Source: DATBJJ01 sp036556425 (GTDB lineage: Bacteria > Acidobacteriota > Vicinamibacteria > Vicinamibacterales > 2-12-FULL-66-21). From it: a stretch of 64,000 nucleotides of DNA. The position numbers were made by a program, and so were the translations under genes. Below, one piece after another: positions 26,301 through 37,625 of this stretch (positions are counted from its first letter, which is position 1; each line of letters starts with the position of its first letter). The notes under the pieces were generated by a model that had not been told where the DNA came from, did not search any database, and saw only the letters and a list, made by a program, of their open reading frames with translations. The DNA is taken from contig DATBJJ010000113.1 of assembly GCA_036556425.1 (NCBI GenBank), forward strand, positions 62,001 through 126,000. The letters run 5' to 3'.

Positions 26301-26855
26301 GTCGCGACCGCGACGGCCTGGGCGCACGACAGGCAGAGCGAGGAAGGATTCGAGCACGAGGACACGGTGGTGTCCGCGATCGAAACCGTCGCCGTCGCTC
26401 GCGCGGGCGATCGGCCGGCAGGCGTTCGATTCGGCACGCTCGTGCACGCGACGCTTGCGACGGTTCCGCTCGATGCGGACGCCGCCGCGATCGCGCGCGT
26501 CGCCGCAACGCAGGCGCGCATACTCGGCGCGTCCGAGGACGAGCGCGAAGCGGCGGCGCAGGCGGTTGGCGAAGTCCTCGCGCACCCGCTCCTCCTGCGC
26601 GCGCGCCGCTGCGCCGAATCCGGCGGCTGCCATCGTGAGGTTCCTGTCACCTGGATCGCGCCAGATGGCCTTCTCGTCGAGGGCACGATCGATCTCGCGT
26701 TCGAGGAAGGCGAGGAGCTCGTCGTGCTCGACTTCAAGACCGATCGGGAATTGACGACGGATTTCGATCAGTACCGCCGGCAGGTCGACGTTTACTGTCG
26801 GGCTATCGCCGCCGTCAAGAACAAACCGGCGCGAGGAATCCTTCTGAGAGTGTGA
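23343..26855 (+). CDS. addA: AddA-like UvrD/RecB-family helicase-nuclease
   Basis: 1170 residues beginning at a GTG that overlaps the addB-like stop (GTGA). Superfamily 1A helicase motifs in order: I EAAAGTGKTTELVNRIL (25-30), Ia TFTEKAAGELK (55-64), VSTIHGFCADLL, II VFVDEFQDTDPLQ (~369), III LFIVGDPKQSIYRFRRADV (~412), IV SFRSVPEI, V RLMTVHKAKGLEFPI (~759) and VI YVAATRARDVL (~832). The C-terminal PD-(D/E)XK nuclease has GTIDLAF (~1113) and LVVLDFKTD (~1126). Role: ATP-driven translocase and nuclease of the AddAB recombination complex in the cytoplasm. A longer open frame exists upstream from 21105, but there it is the +1 shadow of addB. A small inverted repeat (GGTTCAG/CTGAACC, 26857-26886) follows the stop. 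Confidence 0.92.
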   Translation: MIDRIARDAIANDLDSTLIVEAAAGTGKTTELVNRILRILAAGKTTIGKIVAVTFTEKAAGELKLRLREALERERMPAGGDARARLDEALTKLEEAHVSTIHGFCADLLRERPVEARVDPLFTVLTEAQAERLFAEAFGGWLQEQLANPREGLRRALRRSAGWPFGRRPQGQDGPIDRLRQAAWDLSEWRDFPEPWTRRPFSRSAAIEDLVRDVHAFAAMTESPSYARDNLFLDTAGVRHLSQEIRTQRSIGVLDEDGWEARLVDLSRQRSLTNARHGRGPGYRQGVSRAAVVAALDDLRARLDQFRMDADADLAALLQDELADAIARYEQLKRRSGALDFLDLLLKARGLMTSSADLRREFQERFTHVFVDEFQDTDPLQAEILLLLTSDDTGNADWRTAVPAPGRLFIVGDPKQSIYRFRRADVGVFRDVCERLERAGATRVELTASFRSVPEIQACVNAAFEPIMTGDALTLQASYVPLSPYRSALAGQPAVVALPVPEPYGQRNISMIAIERSFPDAVGAFIEWVLTKSKWEISERRGLAPAKVEARHICILFRRFLSFGQDMTQPYVRALEARGVPHVLVGGKTFHDREEVDTLRAALSAVEWPDDELSVFATLRGALFAIGDEELLEWRHGLGLPFHPFHWRPGLKDQPADSLRGSPIVAALELLRELHRRRNYVPIAETIQRLIDSTRAHVGFVLRGGGEQALANVLHVAELARQYEMDGGISFRGFVDELRAAAEGAQAPEAPILEEGSDGVRLMTVHKAKGLEFPIVILADPTCKMSRVDASRWLDPERPLCALKIAGLSPLDLLFHGAEELAREHAEGARLAYVAATRARDVLVVPVIGDGSYEGGWLDPLMPAVYPPESSRRDASRAPGCPAVTSKDSVLNRPDGDPARSTTVAPGLHRFASPASRTSSSGAYSVTWWDPRTLALGAESSFGLTRDDLIVKDGDMFAVEERLADYERWKAHRAAAIAGASRPTLRVATATAWAHDRQSEEGFEHEDTVVSAIETVAVARAGDRPAGVRFGTLVHATLATVPLDADAAAIARVAATQARILGASEDEREAAAQAVGEVLAHPLLLRARRCAESGGCHREVPVTWIAPDGLLVEGTIDLAFEEGEELVVLDFKTDRELTTDFDQYRRQVDVYCRAIAAVKNKPARGILLRV

Positions 26856-26881
26856 CGGTTCAGTTCGAAATCGCATCAGCT

Positions 26882-26950
26882 GAACCAGGAACCAGAACCC
26901 TGGAACCCCTTGGAACCCTGGAACCTTGGAACCCCTGGAGAGGTGGAACC
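26882..26950. repeat. Degenerate GGAACC(C)T tandem repeat upstream of the CBS gene
   Basis: At least six copies of a GGAACC core spaced 7-10 bases apart, with CCTT or CCT linkers, run from the end of the addA-like gene to the CBS gene leader. Read on the minus strand the unit is GGGTTCC, closely related to the GGGTTCA tandem at 32836-32889. No promoter is apparent inside it. Confidence 0.7.
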
Positions 26951-26985
26951 GTCGTTGCACCACCCCGAACACGGAGGTGCCTGCG

Positions 26986-27438
26986 ATGCAAGTGAAAGAA
27001 ATCATGACGGCGAATCCGGCGTGTTGTACCGCCGAGACGCCGTTGAAGGACGTCGCGCGTGCGATGGTCGAGCACGACTGCGGCGAGATTCCCATCGTTC
27101 GGAGCCGCAGCGACAAGACGCTCATCGGGGTCGTCACCGATCGCGACATCGTCTGCCGGATGATCGCCGAGGGCAGGAATCCGCTCGAGGCGACCGCCTC
27201 GGACTGTATGTCGACGCCGGTCGTGGCCGTGCGCGAGAGCACGCCGCTCGAAGAGTGCGCGAGGATCATGGAAGAGAGCCAGATCCGCCGCGTGCCGGTC
27301 GTCAACGGCGGCGGCATGTGCTGCGGCATCGTGGCGCAGGCCGACATCGCCAAGTACGCATCACGCAAGGTCGTCGCCGAGCTCGTGAAGGACGTCTCAC
27401 AACCTGGAAGCGCACCGTCCCGGATTGCGACGCACTAA
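26986..27438 (+). CDS. Two-CBS-domain protein
   Basis: 150 residues made almost only of a CBS pair: MQVKEIMTANPACCTAETPL at the start, GEIPIVRSRSDKTLIGVVTDRDIVCRM ending CBS1, then CMSTPVVAVRESTPLEECAR and RRVPVVNGGG ending CBS2. A short polar tail follows. CBS pairs bind adenine nucleotides (AMP, ATP, SAM) and act as energy or ligand sensors; stand-alone forms regulate partners in trans. ATG 26986 has GGAGGT 8 bases upstream, which rules out the longer frame from 26926. The gene is alone on + between the addAB-like pair and the convergent efflux operon. The partner is unknown. Confidence 0.9.
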   Translation: MQVKEIMTANPACCTAETPLKDVARAMVEHDCGEIPIVRSRSDKTLIGVVTDRDIVCRMIAEGRNPLEATASDCMSTPVVAVRESTPLEECARIMEESQIRRVPVVNGGGMCCGIVAQADIAKYASRKVVAELVKDVSQPGSAPSRIATH

Positions 27439-27439
27439 G

Positions 27440-27509
27440 TTCCGCGGTCCGCTGTCCGCCGTCCGCTGTCCGCGGTCCGCGGTCCGCTGTCCGCTGTCCG
27501 CTGTCCGCT
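27440..27509. repeat. Ten-unit 7-bp tandem repeat (GTCCGCN)
   Basis: Ten contiguous heptamers (one TTCCGCG followed by nine GTCCGC plus T, C or G) fill most of the space between the convergent CBS gene and the MacB-type permease gene. Rephased, the unit is GC(G/T/C)GTCC. The same unit family occurs at 35593-35620 inside metH and, inverted, at 42057-42084. Confidence 0.85.
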
Positions 27510-27562
27510 GCACATGAGCATCGCAACGCTCCGAGCAGCGGATGGCGAGCCGCGGACTTCGG

Positions 27563-28843
27563 TTACTCGTAATGCAGCGCCTTGACGGGATCGAGATTGG
27601 CGGCGCGCGCGGCGGGATACAGACCGAAGATCAAGCCAATCGCGACCGACACGACGAACGCCAGGACGATTGAGGTCGTCGTGACGATCGTCGACCAACC
27701 GGCAAGATAGCCAATCAGCTGCGACAGCCCCACGCCGACGATCACGCCCATCACGCCGCCGGCGAGCGAGATGATCGTCGTCTCGATGAGGAACTGGCGG
27801 ATGACGTCGCGCTTCTTCGCGCCGATGGCGCGGCGGACGCCGATCTCGCGCGTGCGCTCCATCACGCTCGCGAGCATGATGTTCATGATCCCGATGCCGC
27901 CGACGAGGAGCGAGATGGACGCGATGGCCACCATCACCATCTCGAAGATGCGCTGCGTGCGGCGCTGCTGCGCGAGGAGCTCCGCCGGCGAGATGATCGA
28001 AAAATCTCCGGCCTCGCCGTGCGACGCGTTCAGCAGTCCGCGCAGGAGCGCCGCGCCCGCCGGGATGCTCGAGCTCGACTGAAGCTGCAGGTAGATGCCG
28101 TCGATCTCGTCCTTGTACTGCGACTGATTGTCTTCGAGCCTGAAGATCGCGGCGTTGAGCGGAACGTAGATCAGGTTGTTGCGATCCTGCGCGGGAATGC
28201 CGGCGACGTCCGTCTGAACGGTCAATTGCGGTCCGGCCACGCCGATCACCTGGAACCACGCGTCGTTGATCTTCACGTGCCGCCCGATCGGATCGTCGAC
28301 GCCGAAGAGCGACGCGGCGACCGCCTCGCCGAGGACGGCGACCGGCGCGCCCGATTCGTTCTCCGACTCGTCGAAGAAGCGGCCGGCCGTCACCGCGAGA
28401 TTCGCGATTCCGATGTAGCCGGTGCTCACGCCGTACACGACGGGCAGCTCGCCTTGCGGCCGCGGAATCAGCTTGGCGGGCGTGAAGCGTTTCCTCGCCG
28501 TGGAGGCGGAGAGCCCCTGAAGATTCGCCTGGATGATTCGGTAATCCTGGAACGTGAGACCGGGCGAGATCTTCCTGACTTTCTGCAGCGACTCCCAGTT
28601 GTTCGCCTCGCGCGCTTCGACGATCAGGTTGCGCACGCCGAGCTGCTCGATGAACGCCATCACCTCCTGCTGCGCGCCCGCGCCGATCGACAGCATGGCG
28701 ACCACGGCCGCCACGCCGAAGATCATGCCGAGCATCGTCAGCAGCGATCGCAGCTTGTGCGCGCGAAGATTGTCGAGCCCGAGGCGCAGCTCCGGCAGGA
28801 AGTCGGCGGTCGTGCCGGTGATGCGCCCGCCGGCGACGCTCAC
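27563..28843 (-). CDS. MacB-type ABC transporter permease without ATPase domain
   Basis: 426 residues: an N-terminal helix (LRSLLTMLGMIFGVAAVVAM), a MacB_PCD periplasmic domain (~60-260), then an FtsX core with three helices (VMVAIASISLLVGGIGIMNI, IISLAGGVMGVIVGVGL, IVLAFVVSVAIGLIFGLYPA). The box MERTREIGVRRAIGAKKRDV and end ARAANLDPVKALHYE are classical for MacB. It lacks the ~230-residue ATPase half of full MacB, and no ATPase gene follows. The GTG start overlaps the third adaptor gene by four bases. It is the last gene of a chain of three adaptors and this permease. Expected role: inner-membrane part of a tripartite efflux pump driven by an ATPase encoded elsewhere. Confidence 0.92.
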   Translation of the reverse strand: MSVAGGRITGTTADFLPELRLGLDNLRAHKLRSLLTMLGMIFGVAAVVAMLSIGAGAQQEVMAFIEQLGVRNLIVEAREANNWESLQKVRKISPGLTFQDYRIIQANLQGLSASTARKRFTPAKLIPRPQGELPVVYGVSTGYIGIANLAVTAGRFFDESENESGAPVAVLGEAVAASLFGVDDPIGRHVKINDAWFQVIGVAGPQLTVQTDVAGIPAQDRNNLIYVPLNAAIFRLEDNQSQYKDEIDGIYLQLQSSSSIPAGAALLRGLLNASHGEAGDFSIISPAELLAQQRRTQRIFEMVMVAIASISLLVGGIGIMNIMLASVMERTREIGVRRAIGAKKRDVIRQFLIETTIISLAGGVMGVIVGVGLSQLIGYLAGWSTIVTTTSIVLAFVVSVAIGLIFGLYPAARAANLDPVKALHYE

Positions 28844-30147
28844 TTGGCGGCTCCGCCGCCGATCACCGGCGATGCGGCGGCGCCGGACGCGTTGGTCTTC
28901 ACGACGGTCGGATCGATCAGCGCGATCTCCGTGCCTTCGCCGAGCCCGTCGATCGCGGCGCGGCTCTCGGTCCGGTGAACGATCTTGACCTCACGCTCCT
29001 CGAACCGTTCGCCGACCTTCACGAAGACGTGCGTCTTGCCCGCCTTCTGAAACACCGCCTGGCGCGGGACGGTCAGCGCGTCCGCGACCTGACGGCCGTC
29101 GATCGTCACCCGCGCCGACGCGCCCGCTCTCATCCGCGGATCGAGCTCCTCGAACTGGAACGACAGATCGAACTGCCGCATCACGGTCGGCCCTTCCCAT
29201 TCCGATCGCCTCGCCTGCGCCGACAGCGCGCCGACCTTGGCCTTGAAGCGGCGGCCGGGAATCGTGTCGACGTCGACCATCGCGATCTGCCCCTCGGTCA
29301 GATTGGCGCGATCGTTCTCGTCGACTTTCGCGCGCAGCTCCATCCGGCCGTTCTCGATCACGTCGGCAATCGGACGTCCGGGCCAGACGCTGTCGCCGGC
29401 GCGGTACTCCGGCATCGGCATGCCCCAGATCATCATGCCGCCCATCGCGTCGCGGTTCTCCTTGAGCATCACCGTGCCGTCGAGCGGCGCCTTGAGCACC
29501 AGGCTCTCGATCACCGACTGCGCCCGCTGCATCGCGAGCGTCGCCTTGTTCCGCTTCTCTTCGACGACCACGAGCGACGCCTGATTCGTCGCCGCGCGCG
29601 ACTTCACGTCGTCCTCGAGCTGCGCGAGGCGCCGCTTCGCCTCCTCGAGCGAGAGTTGGTTCTTCTGCGCGTCGATCGCGCCGATGAACTCGTTGCCCGA
29701 GACGTCCAGCTCGGCGCGGCGGACGTCGAAGCGCGCCGTCAGCAGCGCCACCTGATCCTGCGCTGCCTGCGCGGCGGCGTCCGCTTTCATCTTCACGATC
29801 TCCTGCGACGCCTCCTCGACCTCCGTCTTCGCTTGGTTGAGCGCGAACTGCTGATCGGCGGGATCGAATTCGACGACGGTCTCGCCGTTCTTCACGCCGA
29901 CGCCGGTCGTCGACATCTGCACGATGCGGAGCATCCCGCCCACGGGCGGCGCCATCAGCGTCATCGTGCGTCCGGCGCGCAGATCGCCGGTCGCATGGAC
30001 GGTCAGGTTGAGCGGCCCTTTGGTGACGCGCGCGGTCGGCACGGACGTGCCGCGATCCGGAAGCTTCGGCATCGCGTACACGATCGCGGCGCCGACGCCG
30101 GCCACGGCGAGCGGCACGACGGCCCACAGAATTCGACGACGGGTCAA
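28840..30147 (-). CDS. HlyD/MacA-type periplasmic adaptor, third of three
   Basis: 435 residues from a TTG start at 30147 that overlaps the preceding adaptor's stop (TTGA) and has GAGGAGG five bases upstream. RRRILWAVVPLAVAGVGAAI is the membrane anchor. A barrel-sandwich half (GDLRAGRTMTLMAPPVGG) precedes a long coiled-coil hairpin (~105-220, e.g. QAKTEVEEASQEIVKMKADA and EEAKRRLAQLEDDVKSRAA). The second lipoyl half (LVLKAPLDGTVML) and beta-barrel/membrane-proximal domains follow to ~410. Role: bridges a MacB-type permease to a TolC-like channel. A longer frame upstream of the TTG is an Arg-rich shadow. It is coupled by GTGA to the permease gene. Confidence 0.9.
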   Translation of the reverse strand: MTRRRILWAVVPLAVAGVGAAIVYAMPKLPDRGTSVPTARVTKGPLNLTVHATGDLRAGRTMTLMAPPVGGMLRIVQMSTTGVGVKNGETVVEFDPADQQFALNQAKTEVEEASQEIVKMKADAAAQAAQDQVALLTARFDVRRAELDVSGNEFIGAIDAQKNQLSLEEAKRRLAQLEDDVKSRAATNQASLVVVEEKRNKATLAMQRAQSVIESLVLKAPLDGTVMLKENRDAMGGMMIWGMPMPEYRAGDSVWPGRPIADVIENGRMELRAKVDENDRANLTEGQIAMVDVDTIPGRRFKAKVGALSAQARRSEWEGPTVMRQFDLSFQFEELDPRMRAGASARVTIDGRQVADALTVPRQAVFQKAGKTHVFVKVGERFEEREVKIVHRTESRAAIDGLGEGTEIALIDPTVVKTNASGAAASPVIGGGAAK

Positions 30148-31415
30148 TCGGTCCTCCTCACGAGATCCGCGCTCGGCCTGCGGAGCGCGATGTGATCGCC
30201 CGGCTTCACGCCCGACGTGATGATCGCGAGCTCGCGGCCTCGCCTTGCGACTTCGACGACCTGCTCCTCGAACGCGGTGCCGTCGAGACGGTACACGACC
30301 GGACGGCCGTCTTTCTGGAACACCGTTTCGACCGGCACGACGATCACGTTGGGCACGCGATCGGTCGGGATTCGCGCGACGGCGCTCATCCCCGGCCGGA
30401 TCTTGGCGTCGGCGTCGAGCACGACGAGGCGGAGATCGAACAGCCGCGTCGGCGGCCAGCTCGAGAAATCCGCGCGGGCAAGAACCGAGATCTGATCGAT
30501 CCGCGCCTTGAACTCGCGCCCCGGAATCGCGTCGATGCGAATGATCGCTCCCTCGCCCATCGTGAGCCGCCCGCGATCCGTTTCGTCGAGCCTCGCCTGG
30601 AGGTGAATCGACGAGAGATCCGGGAGCTCGATGACGGCGGCGCCGGCCCATGCGCGATCGCCTTCACGGAACTCGACTTCTCCGCCGCCGAACGGTCCGC
30701 CCGATCGATAGTTCGGCATCACGTTGACCATGCCGTCGACCGGCGCCTTCAACTGCAGGTTCTGCAGTCCGCGCTCGGCGCGCTGAAAGTCGAAGAGCGC
30801 CTTCTCGCGCTTGCGGCGCTTGCTCGAGAGGTCCGCCTCGATCGCCGCGTTGTCGGACTTGACCTTCGCCTCGAGCTCTTTCAGCTTCTGCTCCGCATCC
30901 TGCAGCGTGAGCTTCGCTTTTTCGTTCTCGAGACGCGGAACCGTGTCGCCCTTCTGGATCTCGAGCTTCGCGCGCTGGATGTTGTAGCCCGCGCGCATCA
31001 GCTCGGTTTCGTTCTGTTCCTTGGTGATCCGCGTCTGCGCGGTGACCTGCTCGATCTCCGCTTCCGCCTGCTTCAGCTCGGATTGTTTCTCCTGCATCGT
31101 GCGGCGGAGCGTCGACCCGTCGAATTCGACGACGACGTCGCCGGCTTTGACTTGCGTGCCGCCTTTCGCGAGCTTGACGATCTGCAGTTCCCCCGCCTGC
31201 ATCGGCGCCGCGAGGACGACGGAGCGCAGCGGCTTGATATCGCCGCGGATCTCGAGCGCGTCGACGAACTCGCCTTTCTTGACCTCGGTCGTCGGAAGAT
31301 CCGGCGCCGGGCCGCGGCCGACGCCGGCGAACGCGCCCGTGATCACGAGCGCAACGATGCCGAGCGCGACGTAGCCGCTGCGGGGGACTCTCCGAAGGCG
31401 CGCGAAGACGCTCAC
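30144..31415 (-). CDS. HlyD/MacA-type periplasmic adaptor, second of three
   Basis: 423 residues from a GTG that overlaps the first adaptor's stop (GTGA). The anchor GYVALGIVALVITGAFAGVG is followed by ALEIRGDIKPLRSVVLAAPM (first lipoyl half). A coiled-coil hairpin spans ~95-200 (EKQSELKQAEAEIEQVTAQT, LQDAEQKLKELEAKVKSDN). LQLKAPVDGMVNVMPNYRSG and barrel domains follow, with WPPTRLFDLRLVVLDADAKI and IVVPVETVFQKDGRPVVYRL near the end. It is divergent enough from its neighbours to suggest old duplication, and a mixed adaptor ring or alternative adaptors for one permease. It ends four bases into the third adaptor gene. Confidence 0.9.
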   Translation of the reverse strand: MSVFARLRRVPRSGYVALGIVALVITGAFAGVGRGPAPDLPTTEVKKGEFVDALEIRGDIKPLRSVVLAAPMQAGELQIVKLAKGGTQVKAGDVVVEFDGSTLRRTMQEKQSELKQAEAEIEQVTAQTRITKEQNETELMRAGYNIQRAKLEIQKGDTVPRLENEKAKLTLQDAEQKLKELEAKVKSDNAAIEADLSSKRRKREKALFDFQRAERGLQNLQLKAPVDGMVNVMPNYRSGGPFGGGEVEFREGDRAWAGAAVIELPDLSSIHLQARLDETDRGRLTMGEGAIIRIDAIPGREFKARIDQISVLARADFSSWPPTRLFDLRLVVLDADAKIRPGMSAVARIPTDRVPNVIVVPVETVFQKDGRPVVYRLDGTAFEEQVVEVARRGRELAIITSGVKPGDHIALRRPSADLVRRTD

Positions 31416-32680
31416 CGGGCCGCGTCTCCCGATCCGAAATTGCGGAAGAGGACCGCACCCTCGTCGAGGCCTCCGGCCACGACCGCTTGGTGCGCGTTCA
31501 TCGATCCAAGCGTGACGGGCCGGTCGTCGTACGACGATCCGCGCTGGACGCGGACCATCGTGCGATCGCCGACCTTGCGCAGCGCGTCGCGCGGGACGAC
31601 GAGCGCGCGCGTCTCGCGCGAGAGCTCGACGTCGAGCGAGGCGGTCAGGTCGGGCATGAGCTTCGGATGCGAGCCTTCGATTTCGATGATCGCGATGAAC
31701 GTGCGGACCTTCGCCGACAGCACGGAGCGCGACGCCAGCGGCGAGAGTTGGGTGACGCGGCCCTTGAAGGAAAGATCCGGATACGCGTCCAGCCCGATCG
31801 TGACGGCCTGGCCGACCTTCAGATCGTTGATGTCCGCCTGATTGACCTTCGAGCGCACGCGCATCGCCTCGGGATTCACGACGTCGACGATCGGCATGCC
31901 GCTTCGGACTTCCTCGCCTTCCTGCACTTCCGCCATGTTGTTGCTCTTCCAGATCGAGCGCAGCACGGCCATGCCGGCAATCGGCGACGCGATCGACATC
32001 TTGTCGGCGTTGCTCTCGGCCTGGCGCATCGCGTTCTCGGCGCGATCGCGGCGAATCTGCAGGATGCGCATGTCGGCCGCCGCCGCGTTCCGCTTCAACT
32101 CGAACGTGGTCTTGAGCTGTTTGACCTTCGCCTGCGCTTCCTCGAGCGTCTGCGTATTCTTCTCGACCTGGATCTTCGGGAGCAGCTCGTTCTTCGCCAT
32201 CTCGAGCTCGGCGCGCGTCAGCGACGTCTGGGCGCCGAGGATCTCGGTCTCGTCGCGCGTCCGCGCGGCGCGTTCTTCCGCTTCCTTCTTCTTGATCTGC
32301 TGCTCGAGATCGTTCAGCTCCACACGTCGATCCAGCGCGTTCTTGAGCTGGTCCTGACGATCGAACTCGACGATCGGGTCGCCCGGCTTGACCATCGTCC
32401 CGGCACGGATCAGCTTGGTGATGACGAGGGACGGCACGGTTTGCCCGGCCAATCGCGGCGTCGAGATCGTGGTCGCCTGCACCGCCTCGACGGTTCCCGT
32501 GAGGCGGACGGATCGCACGAAGTCCTGCCGCTTCGCGACAACGGTCGTCTGGCGCCCGCCGGCCTGCCCGGAGTCAGCCGTGCCGGCGTCGCGCGTGGCA
32601 ATCCACCCCGCCGCCGTCGCGACGCTGACGGCCAGCACGGAAACGATGATCCAGAGGCGAAATGTCGCGGTCGGAGGCAT
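31412..32680 (-). CDS. HlyD/MacA-type periplasmic adaptor, first of three
   Basis: 422 residues, ATG 32680 with GGAG 7 bases upstream. The anchor TFRLWIIVSVLAVSVATAAG is followed by RLTGTVEAVQATTISTPRLA. A long coiled coil spans ~110-230 (ELNDLEQQIKKKEAEERAAR, LEEAQAKVKQLKTTFELKRN). MSIASPIAGMAVLRSIWK and VGQAVTIGLDAYPDLSFKGR belong to the second lipoyl half and beta-barrel. It opens the four-gene chain; each junction downstream is a 4-base overlap (GTGA, TTGA, GTGA), so equal translation of three adaptors and one permease is implied. The upstream 218 bases separate it from metH and hold only a GGGTTCA tandem repeat; no clear promoter was found. Confidence 0.9.
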   Translation of the reverse strand: MPPTATFRLWIIVSVLAVSVATAAGWIATRDAGTADSGQAGGRQTTVVAKRQDFVRSVRLTGTVEAVQATTISTPRLAGQTVPSLVITKLIRAGTMVKPGDPIVEFDRQDQLKNALDRRVELNDLEQQIKKKEAEERAARTRDETEILGAQTSLTRAELEMAKNELLPKIQVEKNTQTLEEAQAKVKQLKTTFELKRNAAAADMRILQIRRDRAENAMRQAESNADKMSIASPIAGMAVLRSIWKSNNMAEVQEGEEVRSGMPIVDVVNPEAMRVRSKVNQADINDLKVGQAVTIGLDAYPDLSFKGRVTQLSPLASRSVLSAKVRTFIAIIEIEGSHPKLMPDLTASLDVELSRETRALVVPRDALRKVGDRTMVRVQRGSSYDDRPVTLGSMNAHQAVVAGGLDEGAVLFRNFGSGDAAR

Positions 32681-32835
32681 GGTTCGCTCCGGTTATCAGA
32701 CGGCGCGTGGGACGGATTGGTTGGCGGTACAACCGCCGCACGATCGACGGCTTAGACACCGTCCGCTGAAGATACGCCCGAGCACGTTATCGCCTTTCCT
32801 CTCGGTTATCAAGGGGAATGGCGGTAGGCGTTCAG

Positions 32836-32889
32836 GGGTTCACGGGTTCACGGGTTCACGGGTTCAAGGGTTCAAGGGTTCAGGGTTCT
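32836..32889. repeat. Tandem GGGTTCA(C/A) repeat between metH and the adaptor operon
   Basis: Seven contiguous units: GGGTTCAC three times, GGGTTCAA twice, then GGGTTCA and GGGTTCT. It ends 9 bases from the metH stop codon. Related to the inverted GGAACC-type repeat at 26882-26950. The rest of the 32681-32898 spacer shows no gene. Confidence 0.85.
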
Positions 32890-32898
32890 GGGGCCGTC

Positions 32899-36662
<3,764 letters not shown>

Positions 36663-36666
<4 letters not shown>

Positions 36667-37622
36667 TGAGGGTTCCTTCGTAGTTTGGGTTTGGCGCCGC
36701 TCGCCACGAGCACCGTGAACGGATCGCCGGTCCGCCGCGCGCCGACGTTGACCTTGACGTCGGTGAGGCCGGCGCCCTTCAGCAGCTTCGCGATGGCGTC
36801 GTCGGTGAAGCCTAGCCAGCGATCGCCAAGGCGCGTGCGCACCCACGTCTCGTCGTGCTCGCGCAGATCCAGCACGAGCACGCGGCCGCCGGGAACGACG
36901 ATGCGCGCGGCCTCGGAGAGCGCGCGCGCGGGATCCGCCGCGTGATGGAGCGCCTGCGAGAGCAGCGCGACGTCCACGCTCGCGTCGCGGAGCGGAAGCC
37001 GATCGAGCTCGCCGCGCTTCCAGACGACGTTGCGCACCCGGCGCCGCGAGGCGAGCGCGCGCGCCTTCTTGAGCACGAGCGCGGATCGATCGATGGCAAT
37101 CACCCGAGACGCCCACCGGCTCGCTTCGATCGTCAGATATCCCTCGCCGCACCCGATGTCCGCCACGCGCAGCGGCGGCAGCAGATGGCCCAACGCGCGC
37201 GACCAGGCGGCCCAGCTCCGGCCGGGCACGAGCTGGCGCTCGTTCGTGTCGGGTCCCGCATGCGCGTCGAAATTCTCCTTCCGCAGCCGCCGCACCTCCT
37301 CCAACCGCGCGTCGTCGGCGCGGCCGGCTTCGGTCTGCGCGGCGCTGTCGAATTCCGACTGGAGCAGCGCGGCCAGCGGCCCGAGCCCATTCGCGCCCGA
37401 CACGAGCGCGGTGGCCAGGCGGAAATACGTGTAGCCGCTCTCGCGCTCCTCGAGGATGAGGCCGGCGTCCTTGAGAAGGCCCAGGTGGCGAGAGACCCCC
37501 GACTGCGCGATCCCGAGGATGCCGGTGAGCTCGGTGACGTTGAGCCGCTCCGCGGCCAGCAGCCGGAGGAGGCGCAGCCGCGCCTCGTCGCCGAGCAGCC
37601 TGAACAGCGAGGCATTCGTCAC
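36663..37622 (-). CDS. ArsR-family regulator fused to a SAM-dependent methyltransferase
   Basis: 319 residues. Residues 1-85 form an ArsR winged helix (FRLLGDEARLRLLRLLAAE, helix-turn-helix GIAQSGVSRHLGLLKDAGLI, wing EERESGYTYFRL). Residues ~120-300 form a class I methyltransferase: motif I VADIGCGEGYLT (153-164), RVIAIDRSALVLKKAR, DVALLSQALHHAADPARAL, PGGRVLVLDLREHDE. Such fusions sit next to metH/metF/ahcY in many bacteria, and SahR-type ArsR regulators of S-adenosyl-homocysteine recycling are known; here a SAM/SAH-sensing repressor of metH is the natural reading. The stop overlaps metH's ATG (ATGA). The GTG start at 37622 lies 7 bases after a -10 element, with no Shine-Dalgarno, so the mRNA may be leaderless. 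Confidence 0.92.
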
Positions 37623-37625
37623 ATC

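Noticed and set aside
27440..27509. Possible CRISPR-like array
   Set aside because: Units are 7 bases and contiguous with no spacers; no cas genes nearby. It is a simple tandem repeat.
36667..37152. N-terminal extension of MetH
   Set aside because: It overlaps the ArsR-methyltransferase gene in another frame and is Arg-rich; the ATGA-coupled ATG at 36666 with AAGGA is the clear start.
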